A DNA stretch of 64,000 bases from positions 682,001 to 746,000 of the forward strand of contig CBDCBO010000014.1 of the NCBI GenBank assembly GCA_965214335.1, written 5' to 3'. The notes under the pieces were generated by a model, which was given only the letters and a program-made list of their open reading frames with translations, was not told the origin of the DNA and searched no databases. Each line of letters opens with the position of its first letter. Position 1 is the stretch's first letter. Below, piece by piece: positions 51,192 to 59,255 of the stretch. This DNA is from Velthaea sp965214335 (GTDB lineage Bacteria > Vulcanimicrobiota > Vulcanimicrobiia > Vulcanimicrobiales > Vulcanimicrobiaceae). Both the position numbers and the translations under genes were made by a program.

Positions 51192-51526
51192 GCCGGGCTC
51201 GGCGTCGCGCCGCGCGCCGCTTGGATGACCTCGCACATTGCCGCCCCAAACGCGCGGCGGTCGCGGTCGGCCGTATCGGTTAAATTCAACATCGGCCAGT
51301 GCAGTGCTTTGAGGCCGAAAACGCCGAGCGTTCCACCGACGCGCACCGGATGCTCGTAGCAAACGCGGGTGACCGCGTCGTCGCCCGGATAGTCGCGTTC
51401 GGGTACATCTGCATACGTGTGGAGCAACTGCGCCACGACGCGGGCGGGCCGATAGAAAATGCGGCCGGCCGCCGCGATCGCTCGGACGCGGGACGGTTCG
51501 ATGTCGGCCATCACGCGATCGGTCAT
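51188..51526 (-). CDS. Conserved hypothetical protein heading the dgc operon
   Basis: A 112-residue protein from ATG 51526 (ATG 51511 also possible; a GTG/ATG at 51613 would run into the divergent gene). It has PARVVAQLLHTYADVPERDY, VRVGGTLGVFGLKALHWPML and a C-terminal helix. No signal or membrane segment, no family recognised. The ATGA overlap with the dipeptide epimerase gene shows coupling. The start of the operon is only 78 bases from the divergent SDR gene, so both promoters lie in that short gap. Confidence 0.55.
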   Translation of the reverse strand: MTDRVMADIEPSRVRAIAAAGRIFYRPARVVAQLLHTYADVPERDYPGDDAVTRVCYEHPVRVGGTLGVFGLKALHWPMLNLTDTADRDRRAFGAAMCEVIQAARGATPSPA

Positions 51527-51604
51527 CGTCGGTGCGGCGTTCGCGGAGCGAAACTTGCATACCCTTGCGGGACTCGCCGTGCGTTTAACCGTAGCGGCGG
51601 CGGT

Positions 51605-52330
51605 ATGCAACATCCATTAGCCGATCGCGTCGCACTCATCACCGGCGCGAGTGCCGGAATCGGCGCCGCCGTCGCGCGCTCCTTAGCGGCGGCGGGCGCG
51701 CGCTTAGTTTTAACGGCCCGGCGTGAAGAGCGCTTGACCGCTTTGGTAGCGGAATGTTCCGCTGATGCACTCGTGGTCACCGGCGACGCGCGCGAAGAAG
51801 AAACGGCGCAACGCGTCGTCGCCGGCGCGATCGAGCGTTTCGGTAAGATCGACATCTTAGTGAATAATACGGGCGTCGGTAATTATAAAAATCTCGTCGA
51901 TACGAGTGCCGCCGACTACGACGACATGTTTTTGACCAACGTGCGCTCGACGTTTTTATTTACGCGCTACACCGCCCCGCACATGATCGCGCGCCAGTCC
52001 GGCACGATCCTCATGATCTCGTCGATGGCCGGGATCTACGGTTTTCCCGGCGAGGCGGTATACTGCGCGACAAAATTCGCCCAAGTTGGATTTGCACAGG
52101 CACTCGACAAAGAGTTGCGGCCAAGCGGGATCAAAGTCGGTGTAATTTGCCCCGGCGGCGTAAAAACAGAGTTCGCGCTCGGTAAAGGCCGGACCGAAGA
52201 TGCCGTCGCTGCTTCGGCGATGTTGGAGCCCGAGGACGTCGCGGGTGCGGTGTTACTTGCCTGTACGCAATCGCCCGGCTCGCGCATCATCGAAATTCAA
52301 ATGCGGACGATGGCTGAGTCGCTCGCGTAA
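51605..52330 (+). CDS. Short-chain dehydrogenase/reductase
   Basis: Classical SDR of 241 residues from ATG 51605. The cofactor loop is ALITGASAGIGAAVARSL, with LTARREERL after beta-2 favouring NADPH. NNTGVGNY follows, and the catalytic Ser-Tyr-Lys is in ISSMAGIYGFPGEAVYCATK. VICPGGVKTEFA is typical. Substrate unknown; it could be a 3-oxoacyl reductase-like or general ketone reductase. It is divergent from the dgc operon. Confidence 0.88.
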   Translation: MQHPLADRVALITGASAGIGAAVARSLAAAGARLVLTARREERLTALVAECSADALVVTGDAREEETAQRVVAGAIERFGKIDILVNNTGVGNYKNLVDTSAADYDDMFLTNVRSTFLFTRYTAPHMIARQSGTILMISSMAGIYGFPGEAVYCATKFAQVGFAQALDKELRPSGIKVGVICPGGVKTEFALGKGRTEDAVAASAMLEPEDVAGAVLLACTQSPGSRIIEIQMRTMAESLA

Positions 52331-52477
52331 CCTCGCGCGCGACGCTTCTCCAGCGAAACGCGAGCGCCGGTATGACCGTCAAAGACGTGTAATGCCGTCG
52401 GCACGCGGCCGGCGTGCGCTGCGCCGCTGTCGACTCCTAGCGTTACTTTCAACACTTGAAATTTAGGTCGTTTACTG

Positions 52478-53947
52478 TTGGATACTACGTCCTACGCCTG
52501 CTCGATCGTGTGGTTGCGGCGCGATCTACGACTCGCCGATCATACGGCCTTGTTCGCCGCGGCCCGGCGCAGCGAGCGAGTCGTCGCAGCGTTTGTGCTC
52601 GATCCGCAGTTGCTGCGCGGGCCGCGCGTCGGCGCGCCGATCGTGCAGTTCTTCTTTGAGTCATTGCACGTGTTGCGCGAAAAACTTAAAGCCTATGGTT
52701 CGGACCTGGCGCTCCTCGAGGGTGATTTCGGGCCCGAGTTGCGCGCGTTGGCCGAACGTACCGGCGCGCAAGCCGTATTTTATAATGTCGACTACGATCC
52801 GGAGATGCATGCCCGTGACGAACGTGTCGGCGCCGAGTTACGCGCCGCGAAACTCGACGTGTTCGGCTCCGTCGATCACGTGTATGCCGCCGCCGGCGAA
52901 ATCGTGCAGGCGGGCGGCAAACCGTATAGCGTGTATACGCCCTATCGCAAACGGTGGCACGCCCAGTTCGACGCGCAACCGCGTGCGCCGTTGGCATCCG
53001 AAGCAGCGGCCGGGCCGAAATGGCTCGCCGCCGCGGCAATCGGCGGGTCGCGCGCCGTGCCGCGCCCCGAAGACTACGGCCACGCGTCGTCGGAACGCTT
53101 TCCCGCCGGCGGTCTGGACGTCGCCCAGCGCCGGTTGACTGACTTTTTGGCCGACGGCGTCGACACGTATCTCGACGCGCGGAACGTTCCGGCGACCCCC
53201 GGCACGTCAGGGCTGTCACCGCATCTGCGCGCCGGCACGATCGGCATCCGCACCTGCGTCGATGCGGCGCGCACGGCCGGCAGCCGCCGCTCGCGACAGG
53301 CCGCGGCCAACATCGACGGCTGGATCGGCGAACTGATCTGGCGCGATTTTTACCAAGGGTTGCTGGTCCAGTTTCCGCGCGTCGCACACGAGCCGTTCAT
53401 CGAGGCCGGCAAGGATATCGCCTACCTTCGGGACGACGCGAAGTATACGGCCTGGTGCACCGGCACGACGGGCTACCCGATCGTAGATGCCGCGATGATT
53501 CAACTTAATACCACGGGTTGGATGCATAATCGGCTACGCATGATCGTCGCGTCGTTCTTGACCAAACACCTGTTGATCGATTATCACGACGGGGAACGCT
53601 ATTTCGAGCAGCATCTGGCCGACGCGGATTTAGCGGCCAATAACGGCGGTTGGCAATGGTCGGCGTCGGTCGGCACCGATGCGGCGCCGTACTTTCGCGT
53701 CTTCAATCCGACCCTGCAAGGCAAAACGTTCGACCCGCAGGGCGCGTTCGTGCGCTCGATGATCCCCGCTTTAGCCGGCGTGCCCGATAAATATATCCAC
53801 GAACCTTGGGCTTTGCCGCCCCTGATCGCGGCCGGCGCCGGCTTCGTGCTGGGGCGCGACTACCCCCAGCCGATCGTCGAGCATGCGACGGCTCGGCAGC
53901 GTGCGATCGATGTTTACGGAGCGGCGTTGAAAACCGGTCGCACGTAG
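52478..53947 (+). CDS. phr: Deoxyribodipyrimidine photolyase (class I)
   Basis: FAD enzyme repairing UV-induced pyrimidine dimers with light. It has 489 residues from TTG 52478. The N-terminal antenna domain begins SIVWLRRDLRLADHTAL. The FAD domain has GLSPHLRAGTIG, ELIWRDFYQGLL, GYPIVDAAMIQLNTTGWMHN, RMIVASFLTKHLLIDY and NNGGWQWSASVGTDAAPYFR, all diagnostic of class I enzymes. The 147-base gap before it (52331-52477) shows no other feature. Confidence 0.94.
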   Translation: MDTTSYACSIVWLRRDLRLADHTALFAAARRSERVVAAFVLDPQLLRGPRVGAPIVQFFFESLHVLREKLKAYGSDLALLEGDFGPELRALAERTGAQAVFYNVDYDPEMHARDERVGAELRAAKLDVFGSVDHVYAAAGEIVQAGGKPYSVYTPYRKRWHAQFDAQPRAPLASEAAAGPKWLAAAAIGGSRAVPRPEDYGHASSERFPAGGLDVAQRRLTDFLADGVDTYLDARNVPATPGTSGLSPHLRAGTIGIRTCVDAARTAGSRRSRQAAANIDGWIGELIWRDFYQGLLVQFPRVAHEPFIEAGKDIAYLRDDAKYTAWCTGTTGYPIVDAAMIQLNTTGWMHNRLRMIVASFLTKHLLIDYHDGERYFEQHLADADLAANNGGWQWSASVGTDAAPYFRVFNPTLQGKTFDPQGAFVRSMIPALAGVPDKYIHEPWALPPLIAAGAGFVLGRDYPQPIVEHATARQRAIDVYGAALKTGRT

Positions 53948-53991
53948 TCCGGCCTACCGCGTGAAAGAGGTGCACGCGATTTGGTCGCCCT

Positions 53992-54004
53992 GTCAAGACT
54001 TGAC
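53992..54004. promoter_or_regulatory. Perfect palindrome GTCAAGACTTGAC
   Basis: Two 6-bp arms, GTCAAG and CTTGAC, around a central A. It lies 45 bases after the photolyase stop and at the head of the hairpin-rich gap, close to TGTGATACT (54010-54018), which resembles an extended -10 box. A repressor site before a small transcript is possible. Confidence 0.35.
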
Positions 54005-54059
54005 GACGGTGTGATACTAAGGGGGCGACAAAGACTGCGCATGCGCGCGTACTTACGAC

Positions 54060-54202
54060 GGTGTTGGACCAATGTGAACACCTAGGGAGCACAAGCTCCG
54101 GATACGATTGGCATTCTCAGAGGCAACTCCGAGATCTAAGCGCCCGGGCCGCACCCACCTGCGAGATCGCAGGTTCTCACCTAGTTTGCAGACGGCATCT
54201 GC
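54060..54202 (+). ncRNA. Candidate structured RNA: five consecutive hairpins
   Basis: Between the convergent photolyase and TIM-barrel genes, 53948-54217 has no good reading frame but five hairpins in a row. These are GGTGTT/AACACC (54060-54082), GGAGC-ACAA-GCTCC (54086-54099), a TCTC/GAGA plus GAG-GCAA-CTC stem with GNRA tetraloop (54115-54134), ACCTGCG-AGAT-CGCAGGT (54157-54174) and GCAGA-CGGCA-TCTGC (54188-54202). I tested tmRNA, 6S, SRP and RNase P signatures and found none. Strand is chosen by the GCAA tetraloop. It may also be a complex bidirectional terminator. Confidence 0.4.
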
Positions 54203-54217
54203 GGTCTGAGTCGCTCC

Positions 54218-54928
54218 TTACAAGACGCCGGTCGTCGCCAGCGTCTTTTTTGCGCCGGCTCGACGCAGCGTCTCGACGCGTTCGCGGTCGACCGGACCCC
54301 GGAGCAGCAGCCACGGCCGCGCGGCGTCTTCGATCTCCCGGAGCTCGGCCAGATCGGCGGCCGGATCGACGCTGACGAGCAGTGTGCGGTCGCGCGGCCC
54401 GAGCACGCCGCGCTCGGCGCCCGCATCGAGCGCATAGCGTAGCCAAGCGCTGTCGACGTCTTTGAGAAAGTGGCGCAATTCAGTGACGTCCGGGGCCAAG
54501 GTGGCGGCCGCCGCGCGCGCCAGCAAGGTGATATTGCGCACCTTCGCGGCGCGAACCGCCGCCTTGGCCGCGCCGACGGTCGCGACGAACGTGGCCGGCG
54601 GAACGTCGCCCGGTGCCGGCAGGTCGGTCAGCACGAACAGCGCGCCGGTTGCTGCGGCCAGCTCGATGACTGCACGTTGCTGCTCGGGCGACGTCTCGGC
54701 CCCGAACAGCTGCGGTTCGTCGATCGCCAGCGGCACCAAGCCCAGATCGACGGCCATTTTTTTGAGCTGAGCGAGATATTCGCTATCGACGCGCGGGAAA
54801 TGGGCTCGCGCGAAGACCACGCCGTCGGCTCCCAGGGCGCCGGCGCAGCTTTCGAGCCACTCGAGCTGCGTCAAGTCGCCGGCCGCCAGCGCCGGCGCGA
54901 ACGAGAAGCTCGAAATCGCCACCTTCAT
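54218..54928 (-). CDS. TIM-barrel protein, sugar isomerase/epimerase-like
   Basis: A 236-residue protein from ATG 54928. It begins VAISSFSFAPALAAGDLTQL and shows repeated beta-alpha units (GADGVVFARAHFPRVDSEYL, LGLVPLAIDEPQLFG, TLLVSVDPAAD), like xylose-isomerase-like TIM barrels. The usual metal-binding Glu/His set is not obvious, and the protein is short, so activity is uncertain. It is divergent from the small membrane gene and glyA. Confidence 0.65.
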   Translation of the reverse strand: MKVAISSFSFAPALAAGDLTQLEWLESCAGALGADGVVFARAHFPRVDSEYLAQLKKMAVDLGLVPLAIDEPQLFGAETSPEQQRAVIELAAATGALFVLTDLPAPGDVPPATFVATVGAAKAAVRAAKVRNITLLARAAAATLAPDVTELRHFLKDVDSAWLRYALDAGAERGVLGPRDRTLLVSVDPAADLAELREIEDAARPWLLLRGPVDRERVETLRRAGAKKTLATTGVL

Positions 54929-54944
54929 ACCGGCTCGCGGTTTC

Positions 54945-55238
54945 TTGATATGCGTGCCGAGGCCCTCACCGTTGTCCGTCCCCGATCGCCAAACGCTGGC
55001 CGGCCTCGTGCCGCTGCTGGCGGTCTGCATCGCGCTGGCCGAATATCTGCTGGATCGAACCGAACCGCGCTGGGTGAGCCCCTGGTTTTGGGCCGCGCTC
55101 GTCACGACGGTCGCGTTACTGGTGCTCGTGCAAGTCTTACGCTTCATGAAGTCATCGCCCACGGCCCCGGCGAAGCCGGATTATTCGGCGACCACGATCA
55201 TGCGCCGCCGGTCGGCCGGCGACAAAGGGGATCTTTAA
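54945..55238 (+). CDS. Small two-segment membrane protein upstream of glyA
   Basis: A 97-residue protein from TTG 54945 (GTG 54954 gives 94). Two membrane segments, LAGLVPLLAVCIALAEYLL and PWFWAALVTTVALLVLVQVL, are followed by a basic tail. It ends 5 bases before glyA, so co-transcription is likely. No family recognised. The overlap with the opposite-strand TIM-barrel start region is nil, only 16 bases separate the starts. Confidence 0.55.
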   Translation: MICVPRPSPLSVPDRQTLAGLVPLLAVCIALAEYLLDRTEPRWVSPWFWAALVTTVALLVLVQVLRFMKSSPTAPAKPDYSATTIMRRRSAGDKGDL

Positions 55239-55243
55239 TCCAG

Positions 55244-56491
55244 ATGCAGCTGCTCGAACCGGCCACGCTCGCCGCACAAGATCCCGAACTGTATGCCGCC
55301 ATCGCCGACGAAGAACGCCGTCAGCGTGAGAATCTGGAACTCATCGCTTCGGAAAATTACGTCAGCCGGGCCGTGCGCGAAGCAAGCGCTTCGGTCTTGA
55401 CCAATAAGTACGCCGAAGGCTACTCGGGCCGGCGTTATTACGGCGGCTGCGAGTATGTCGACGTGGCCGAAACCTTGGCCATCGAGCGGCTCAAGCGATT
55501 GTACGGTGCCGAGCATGCCAACGTTCAGCCGCACGCCGGGGCGCAAGCCAACATGGCCGTGATGATGGCGGTCCTCGCGCCCGGTGACACCATCCTCGGG
55601 ATGTCGCTCGCGCATGGCGGCCATCTCACCCACGGAACCAAGGTCAGCTTCAGCGGCAAGCTCTATAACGCCGTCGCATACGGCGTGCGCAAAGATACCG
55701 AACGCATCGATTACGACGAGGTGCGGGCGTTGGCGCGCGAACACAAGCCCAAGATGATCATCGCCGGTGCCAGCGCGTATCCGCGGACGATGGATTACGC
55801 GCCGTTCGCCGAGATCGCGCGCGAGGCCGGCGCGACGTTCATGGTCGATATGGCGCACATCGCGGGCCTGGTCGCAACCGGCCTGCATCCGACGCCGGTG
55901 GGCTTGGCCGACTTCGTCACTTCGACCACGCATAAAACGCTGCGCGGACCACGCGGCGGCTTGATCCTCACGACCGCGCGATACGCGCAAGCGGTCGATA
56001 AGAGCGTCTTTCCGGGAATCCAGGGCGGACCGTTCATGCAGACGATCGCTGCCAAAGCGGTTGCGTTCGGTGAAGCGTTGACACCGGCGTTCGCCGATTA
56101 TGGGCGCGCGGTCATCGCGAATGCCCGAGCGATGGGCGAAGAACTGCAGCGCGCCGGCGTCCGGCTCGTCGGCGGCGGAACCGATACGCATTTGCTGTTA
56201 GTCGACCTGACGCCCAAGGGACTTACCGGCAAAGCCGTCGAGCAGTATCTCGACGAGATACACATCACCGTCAACAAAAACGCGATCCCGTTCGACCCGC
56301 AGAAGCCGATGGTCACGAGCGGCATCCGGATTGGTTCACCGGCCATCACGTCACGTGGCTTTGGAGTCGCCGATGCGCGCGAAGTCGGCACGATCATCGG
56401 AGAAGCGCTCACCGACATCGCGGCGCGGGCTCGCATCGAGGAATTGCGCGCGCGTGTCGGCGAGTTGACGGCCCGGTTCGACGTTCCGTAG
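55244..56491 (+). CDS. glyA: Serine hydroxymethyltransferase
   Basis: PLP enzyme interconverting serine and glycine with tetrahydrofolate, the main source of one-carbon units. It has 415 residues from ATG 55244; the frame is open upstream but overlaps other genes. ENLELIASENYVS, NKYAEGYSGRRYYGGCEYVD, DMAHIAGLVATG and STTHKTLRGPRGG with the PLP lysine (about 229) are all canonical. The downstream upp and dCMP deaminase genes link it to nucleotide metabolism. Confidence 0.97.
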   Translation: MQLLEPATLAAQDPELYAAIADEERRQRENLELIASENYVSRAVREASASVLTNKYAEGYSGRRYYGGCEYVDVAETLAIERLKRLYGAEHANVQPHAGAQANMAVMMAVLAPGDTILGMSLAHGGHLTHGTKVSFSGKLYNAVAYGVRKDTERIDYDEVRALAREHKPKMIIAGASAYPRTMDYAPFAEIAREAGATFMVDMAHIAGLVATGLHPTPVGLADFVTSTTHKTLRGPRGGLILTTARYAQAVDKSVFPGIQGGPFMQTIAAKAVAFGEALTPAFADYGRAVIANARAMGEELQRAGVRLVGGGTDTHLLLVDLTPKGLTGKAVEQYLDEIHITVNKNAIPFDPQKPMVTSGIRIGSPAITSRGFGVADAREVGTIIGEALTDIAARARIEELRARVGELTARFDVP

Positions 56492-56494
56492 CCG

Positions 56495-57061
56495 TTGCTG
56501 CAGACCGAGCGGCTGCAGGTTGCAGCGGTCGAACCCGCCCACGCAACGGCACAACTGGCCTATTACGAGCGCAATCGAGCGCACCTCGAACCATGGGAGC
56601 CGACTTGGCCCAGCGACTTTCTGACGCTCGCGTATTGGGAAGCGGCGGGCCGGCGGGCAGTCGACGACGCGCGCGATGATTGGACCCACCGCTTTGTCGC
56701 ATTCCGGCTCGACGATCCGGGCACGATGGTCGCGAGCATCAATCTGAGCAATGTCGTGCGCGGCGTGTTCGGGGCCGCGCATCTCGGTTATTCGGTCGAT
56801 GCGCGGTCGCAAGGATTGGGCATCGGTAGCGAAGCCGTCGGCGCAGTCGTCGGCTTTGCATTTGCGGAGTTGCGCTTGCACCGGATCATGGCCAATTATC
56901 AGCCGACGAACGAGCGTAGCGCACGATTGCTCCGCCGGTTGGGGTTCGTTCCGGAGGGCTTCGCGCGCGACTACCTGTTTATCGGCGGTGCCTGGCGCGA
57001 CCACGTGCTTACGGCCAAGAGCAACCCCGATCCAGGTTTTGTGCCGGAACGATTACGTTAA
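56495..57061 (+). CDS. GNAT N-acetyltransferase, RimJ/RimL type
   Basis: A 188-residue acetyltransferase starting at TTG 56495, 3 bases after glyA. ERLQVAAVEPAHA starts the family pattern; HLGYSVDARSQGLGIGSEAV supplies the acetyl-CoA pyrophosphate loop, and NERSARLLRRLGFVPEGFAR is typical of RimJ. These enzymes acetylate N-termini of ribosomal proteins or amino-sugar antibiotics; the target here is not known. The strict operon spacing suggests housekeeping use. Confidence 0.88.
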   Translation: MLQTERLQVAAVEPAHATAQLAYYERNRAHLEPWEPTWPSDFLTLAYWEAAGRRAVDDARDDWTHRFVAFRLDDPGTMVASINLSNVVRGVFGAAHLGYSVDARSQGLGIGSEAVGAVVGFAFAELRLHRIMANYQPTNERSARLLRRLGFVPEGFARDYLFIGGAWRDHVLTAKSNPDPGFVPERLR

Positions 57062-57107
57062 CTCCGGCGGCTGGGGATCGCTTGCGATCCGGGCGAAGAC
57101 GCGCGGC

Positions 57108-57770
57108 ATGCAAGATGCGCGGCTCACCGTGATCGGCCACCCCGCCGTTGCGGACCGGCTCGCCCGGTTGCGCGACGCGCAAACGCCGACACCGGTTTTT
57201 CGAGCACTCGTCGAAGAGCTGGGTCTGTTTCTCGCGTACGAAGCGACGCGCGGCCTAGCGCTGTACGAAACGACGGTTGCAACGCCCGTTGCCACCGCGC
57301 GGGCGCTGCGCATCGCGCCGCGGCCGGTGGTCGCGCCGATCTTGCGCGCCGGCCTAGGCCTCTTGCCCGGCTTTCTCAATGTCGTCGACGATGCATCGAT
57401 CGCGCATCTCGGCTTCTATCGCGACCCCGCGACGTTGGCCGCGATTCCGTATTACGCAAATTTGCCGGACGACTTGGCGGAGCGCGACGTGTTCGTCGTC
57501 GACCCGATGCTGGCAACCGGACATTCCGGCACCGCGGCGCTGACGATGCTGGCCGAACGCGGGGCCCAAAACATGACCTTCGTGTGTATCATCGCCGCGC
57601 CGGCCGGGATAGCAACCCTGTTGAGCCGGCATCCGACGGTGCGGATCGTGACTGCGGCCGTGGATGAAAAGCTCAACGATCACGGCTATATCGTCCCGGG
57701 CTTGGGTGACGCCGGCGATCGGATGTTCGGCTCGACGAGCTCGGTCCCGGTCAGCGCCCGGGCAACCTAG
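57108..57770 (+). CDS. upp: Uracil phosphoribosyltransferase
   Basis: Salvages uracil with PRPP to UMP. It has 220 residues from ATG 57108. ARLTVIGHPAVADRLARLRD, PRPVVAPILRAGLGLLPGF, the PRPP loop FVVDPMLATGHSG and the C-terminal GDAGDRMFGS (uracil binding) are in order. The frame is open into the acetyltransferase but without likeness there. It is followed after 6 bases by dCMP deaminase. Confidence 0.95.
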   Translation: MQDARLTVIGHPAVADRLARLRDAQTPTPVFRALVEELGLFLAYEATRGLALYETTVATPVATARALRIAPRPVVAPILRAGLGLLPGFLNVVDDASIAHLGFYRDPATLAAIPYYANLPDDLAERDVFVVDPMLATGHSGTAALTMLAERGAQNMTFVCIIAAPAGIATLLSRHPTVRIVTAAVDEKLNDHGYIVPGLGDAGDRMFGSTSSVPVSARAT

Positions 57771-57776
57771 GACGCC

Positions 57777-58241
57777 ATGGCGGTGATGAATGGGCCTCGG
57801 CGTCCCGGCTGGGACGAATACTTCATGCAGATCGCCCGGACGGTCGCCACGCGCGCGACCTGTCCGCGCGCCCGCGTGGGTTGCGTTTTAACTCGCGAGC
57901 GGCGGATGCTGACGACCGGCTATAACGGCGCGCCGCGCGGCGTCGCGCACTGCGTCGACGTGGGGTGCACGCTGGTGCACGATCACTGTCAGCGCGCCAC
58001 GCATGCCGAAGCGAACGCCATCGTGCAAGGCGCGCTGCACGGCGTCGGGCTCGCCGACGCGACCGCATACTGTACCCATCAGCCGTGTATCAACTGCTCG
58101 AAACTCTTGATCAGCGCCGGCATCGCGCGGATCGTATACGAGCATGCGTATCCGGATTCCATCGCCGCCGAATTATTGGCCGAAGCGGGTGTTGCGATCG
58201 TCGCGTTTTCCGGTTTAGAGACCGTCGGCCGGCTCGCGTGA
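57777..58241 (+). CDS. Deoxycytidylate deaminase-like protein (ComEB type)
   Basis: Zinc deaminase converting dCMP to dUMP for thymidylate synthesis. It has 154 residues. The active-site HAEANAI (zinc His and catalytic Glu) and HQPCINCSKLL (two zinc Cys) are clear; TGYNGAPRGVAHC is typical of dCMP deaminases. The pairing with upp fits pyrimidine metabolism. The stop overlaps the next start as GTGA. Confidence 0.92.
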   Translation: MAVMNGPRRPGWDEYFMQIARTVATRATCPRARVGCVLTRERRMLTTGYNGAPRGVAHCVDVGCTLVHDHCQRATHAEANAIVQGALHGVGLADATAYCTHQPCINCSKLLISAGIARIVYEHAYPDSIAAELLAEAGVAIVAFSGLETVGRLA

Positions 58242-59242
58242 GCGTGTACACGTTACTCGTGACGGTCTTGCTGGCAACGGGTGCGTCGGCGTTCGCCACG
58301 CCGCTCGTTACGCGGCTGGCCACGCACGTCGGTATGGTCGACGCTGTCGGTGACCGGCGCATGCATGTCGCGCCGACGCCGCGCATCGGCGGCATCGCGC
58401 TGTTCCTCGGGTTCTCGTTTGCGCTGTTCGGCGTCGTCGGGTATTTGATCGCGAACCATAAGCTGCTCGATCTCGATAGCATTCATGATGTGCTCGGGAT
58501 GCTCTTCGGCGGCACGCTCATCCTCATGGTCGGTCTGTGGGACGATATCATGGGCATGCGGCCGCGCACCAAGTTCTTGGCGCAATTCGTGGTGGCGGCG
58601 ATCTCGCTACTGTATGGGTTCGACATCAAGGGCTTCGACAATCCGCTGCACCACGGCGATTACATTCACTTGCCGTATTGGTTCAGTGCCGCATTTACGC
58701 TGCTCTGGTATCTGTGCATGATGAATGCGATTAATTTTATCGACGGACTGGACGGCTTGCTGTCAGGTTTGACCGCGATCTCCGGACTGTCGCTGCTGGT
58801 TATCGAATTGACGCATGGCCACCCCGAACTCGCGCTGGTGCTGGCCGCGCTCGTCGGTGGAGCGCTGGGTTTTCTGCCCTATAATTTCAACCCCGCGAAG
58901 ATATTTTTAGGCGATTGCGGCGCGCTTTTCATCGGCTATATCTTCGCCACGGTGTCGATCGTCGGCACCTCGAAATTTGCCATTTCGATCAACTTGCTCA
59001 TTCCGCTGGTGGTTTTGGCGCTGCCGGTGATCGATATCGCGGCCACGATTTTGCGGCGCATGCGCGCCGGGAAGAAAATTACCGAGGCCGACCGCGGTCA
59101 CTTCCACCATCAATTGATCTTCCGGTTTGGTCTTAACGTGCGGCAAGCGGTGCTGCTCATCTACGTCGTCTGCATGGCGCTTGGTGCCGTGGCGCTGCTC
59201 CTCGCCCGCGGCGTCGGCCCGATCAAGCTAGCGGGTATCTAA
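58238..59242 (+). CDS. wecA: Undecaprenyl-phosphate GlcNAc-1-phosphate transferase-like (WecA/TagO)
   Basis: Polytopic membrane enzyme that starts lipid-linked surface polysaccharides. It has 334 residues from GTG 58238. About ten membrane segments. MHVAPTPRIGGIALFLGF, LWDDIMGMRPRTKFLAQ, NAINFIDGLDGL (acidic catalytic pair), FLGDCGALFIGYIFA and the cytoplasmic ADRGHFHHQLI loop identify the WecA branch rather than MraY. It is followed by a UDP-GlcNAc 2-epimerase, so both may act in one glycan pathway. Confidence 0.9.
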   Translation: MSVYTLLVTVLLATGASAFATPLVTRLATHVGMVDAVGDRRMHVAPTPRIGGIALFLGFSFALFGVVGYLIANHKLLDLDSIHDVLGMLFGGTLILMVGLWDDIMGMRPRTKFLAQFVVAAISLLYGFDIKGFDNPLHHGDYIHLPYWFSAAFTLLWYLCMMNAINFIDGLDGLLSGLTAISGLSLLVIELTHGHPELALVLAALVGGALGFLPYNFNPAKIFLGDCGALFIGYIFATVSIVGTSKFAISINLLIPLVVLALPVIDIAATILRRMRAGKKITEADRGHFHHQLIFRFGLNVRQAVLLIYVVCMALGAVALLLARGVGPIKLAGI

Positions 59243-59255
59243 CCGGGCTGCGGTA

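Noticed and set aside
53997..54020. TTGACG as a -35 box
   Set aside because: Spacing to the nearest -10-like sequence is only about 7-9 bases, so it is not a standard promoter; the extended -10 alone is mentioned with the palindrome.
54005..54217. tmRNA, 6S, SRP RNA or tRNA gene
   Set aside because: No TTCGAC-type tmRNA start, no CCA-like acceptor end, no SRP GGAAGGAAGCAGCC-type loop, no T-arm consensus; so left as an unclassified candidate.
55235..56191. 318-codon minus-strand frame opposite glyA
   Set aside because: Arginine/histidine-rich text without family likeness, fully opposite the glyA reading frame.
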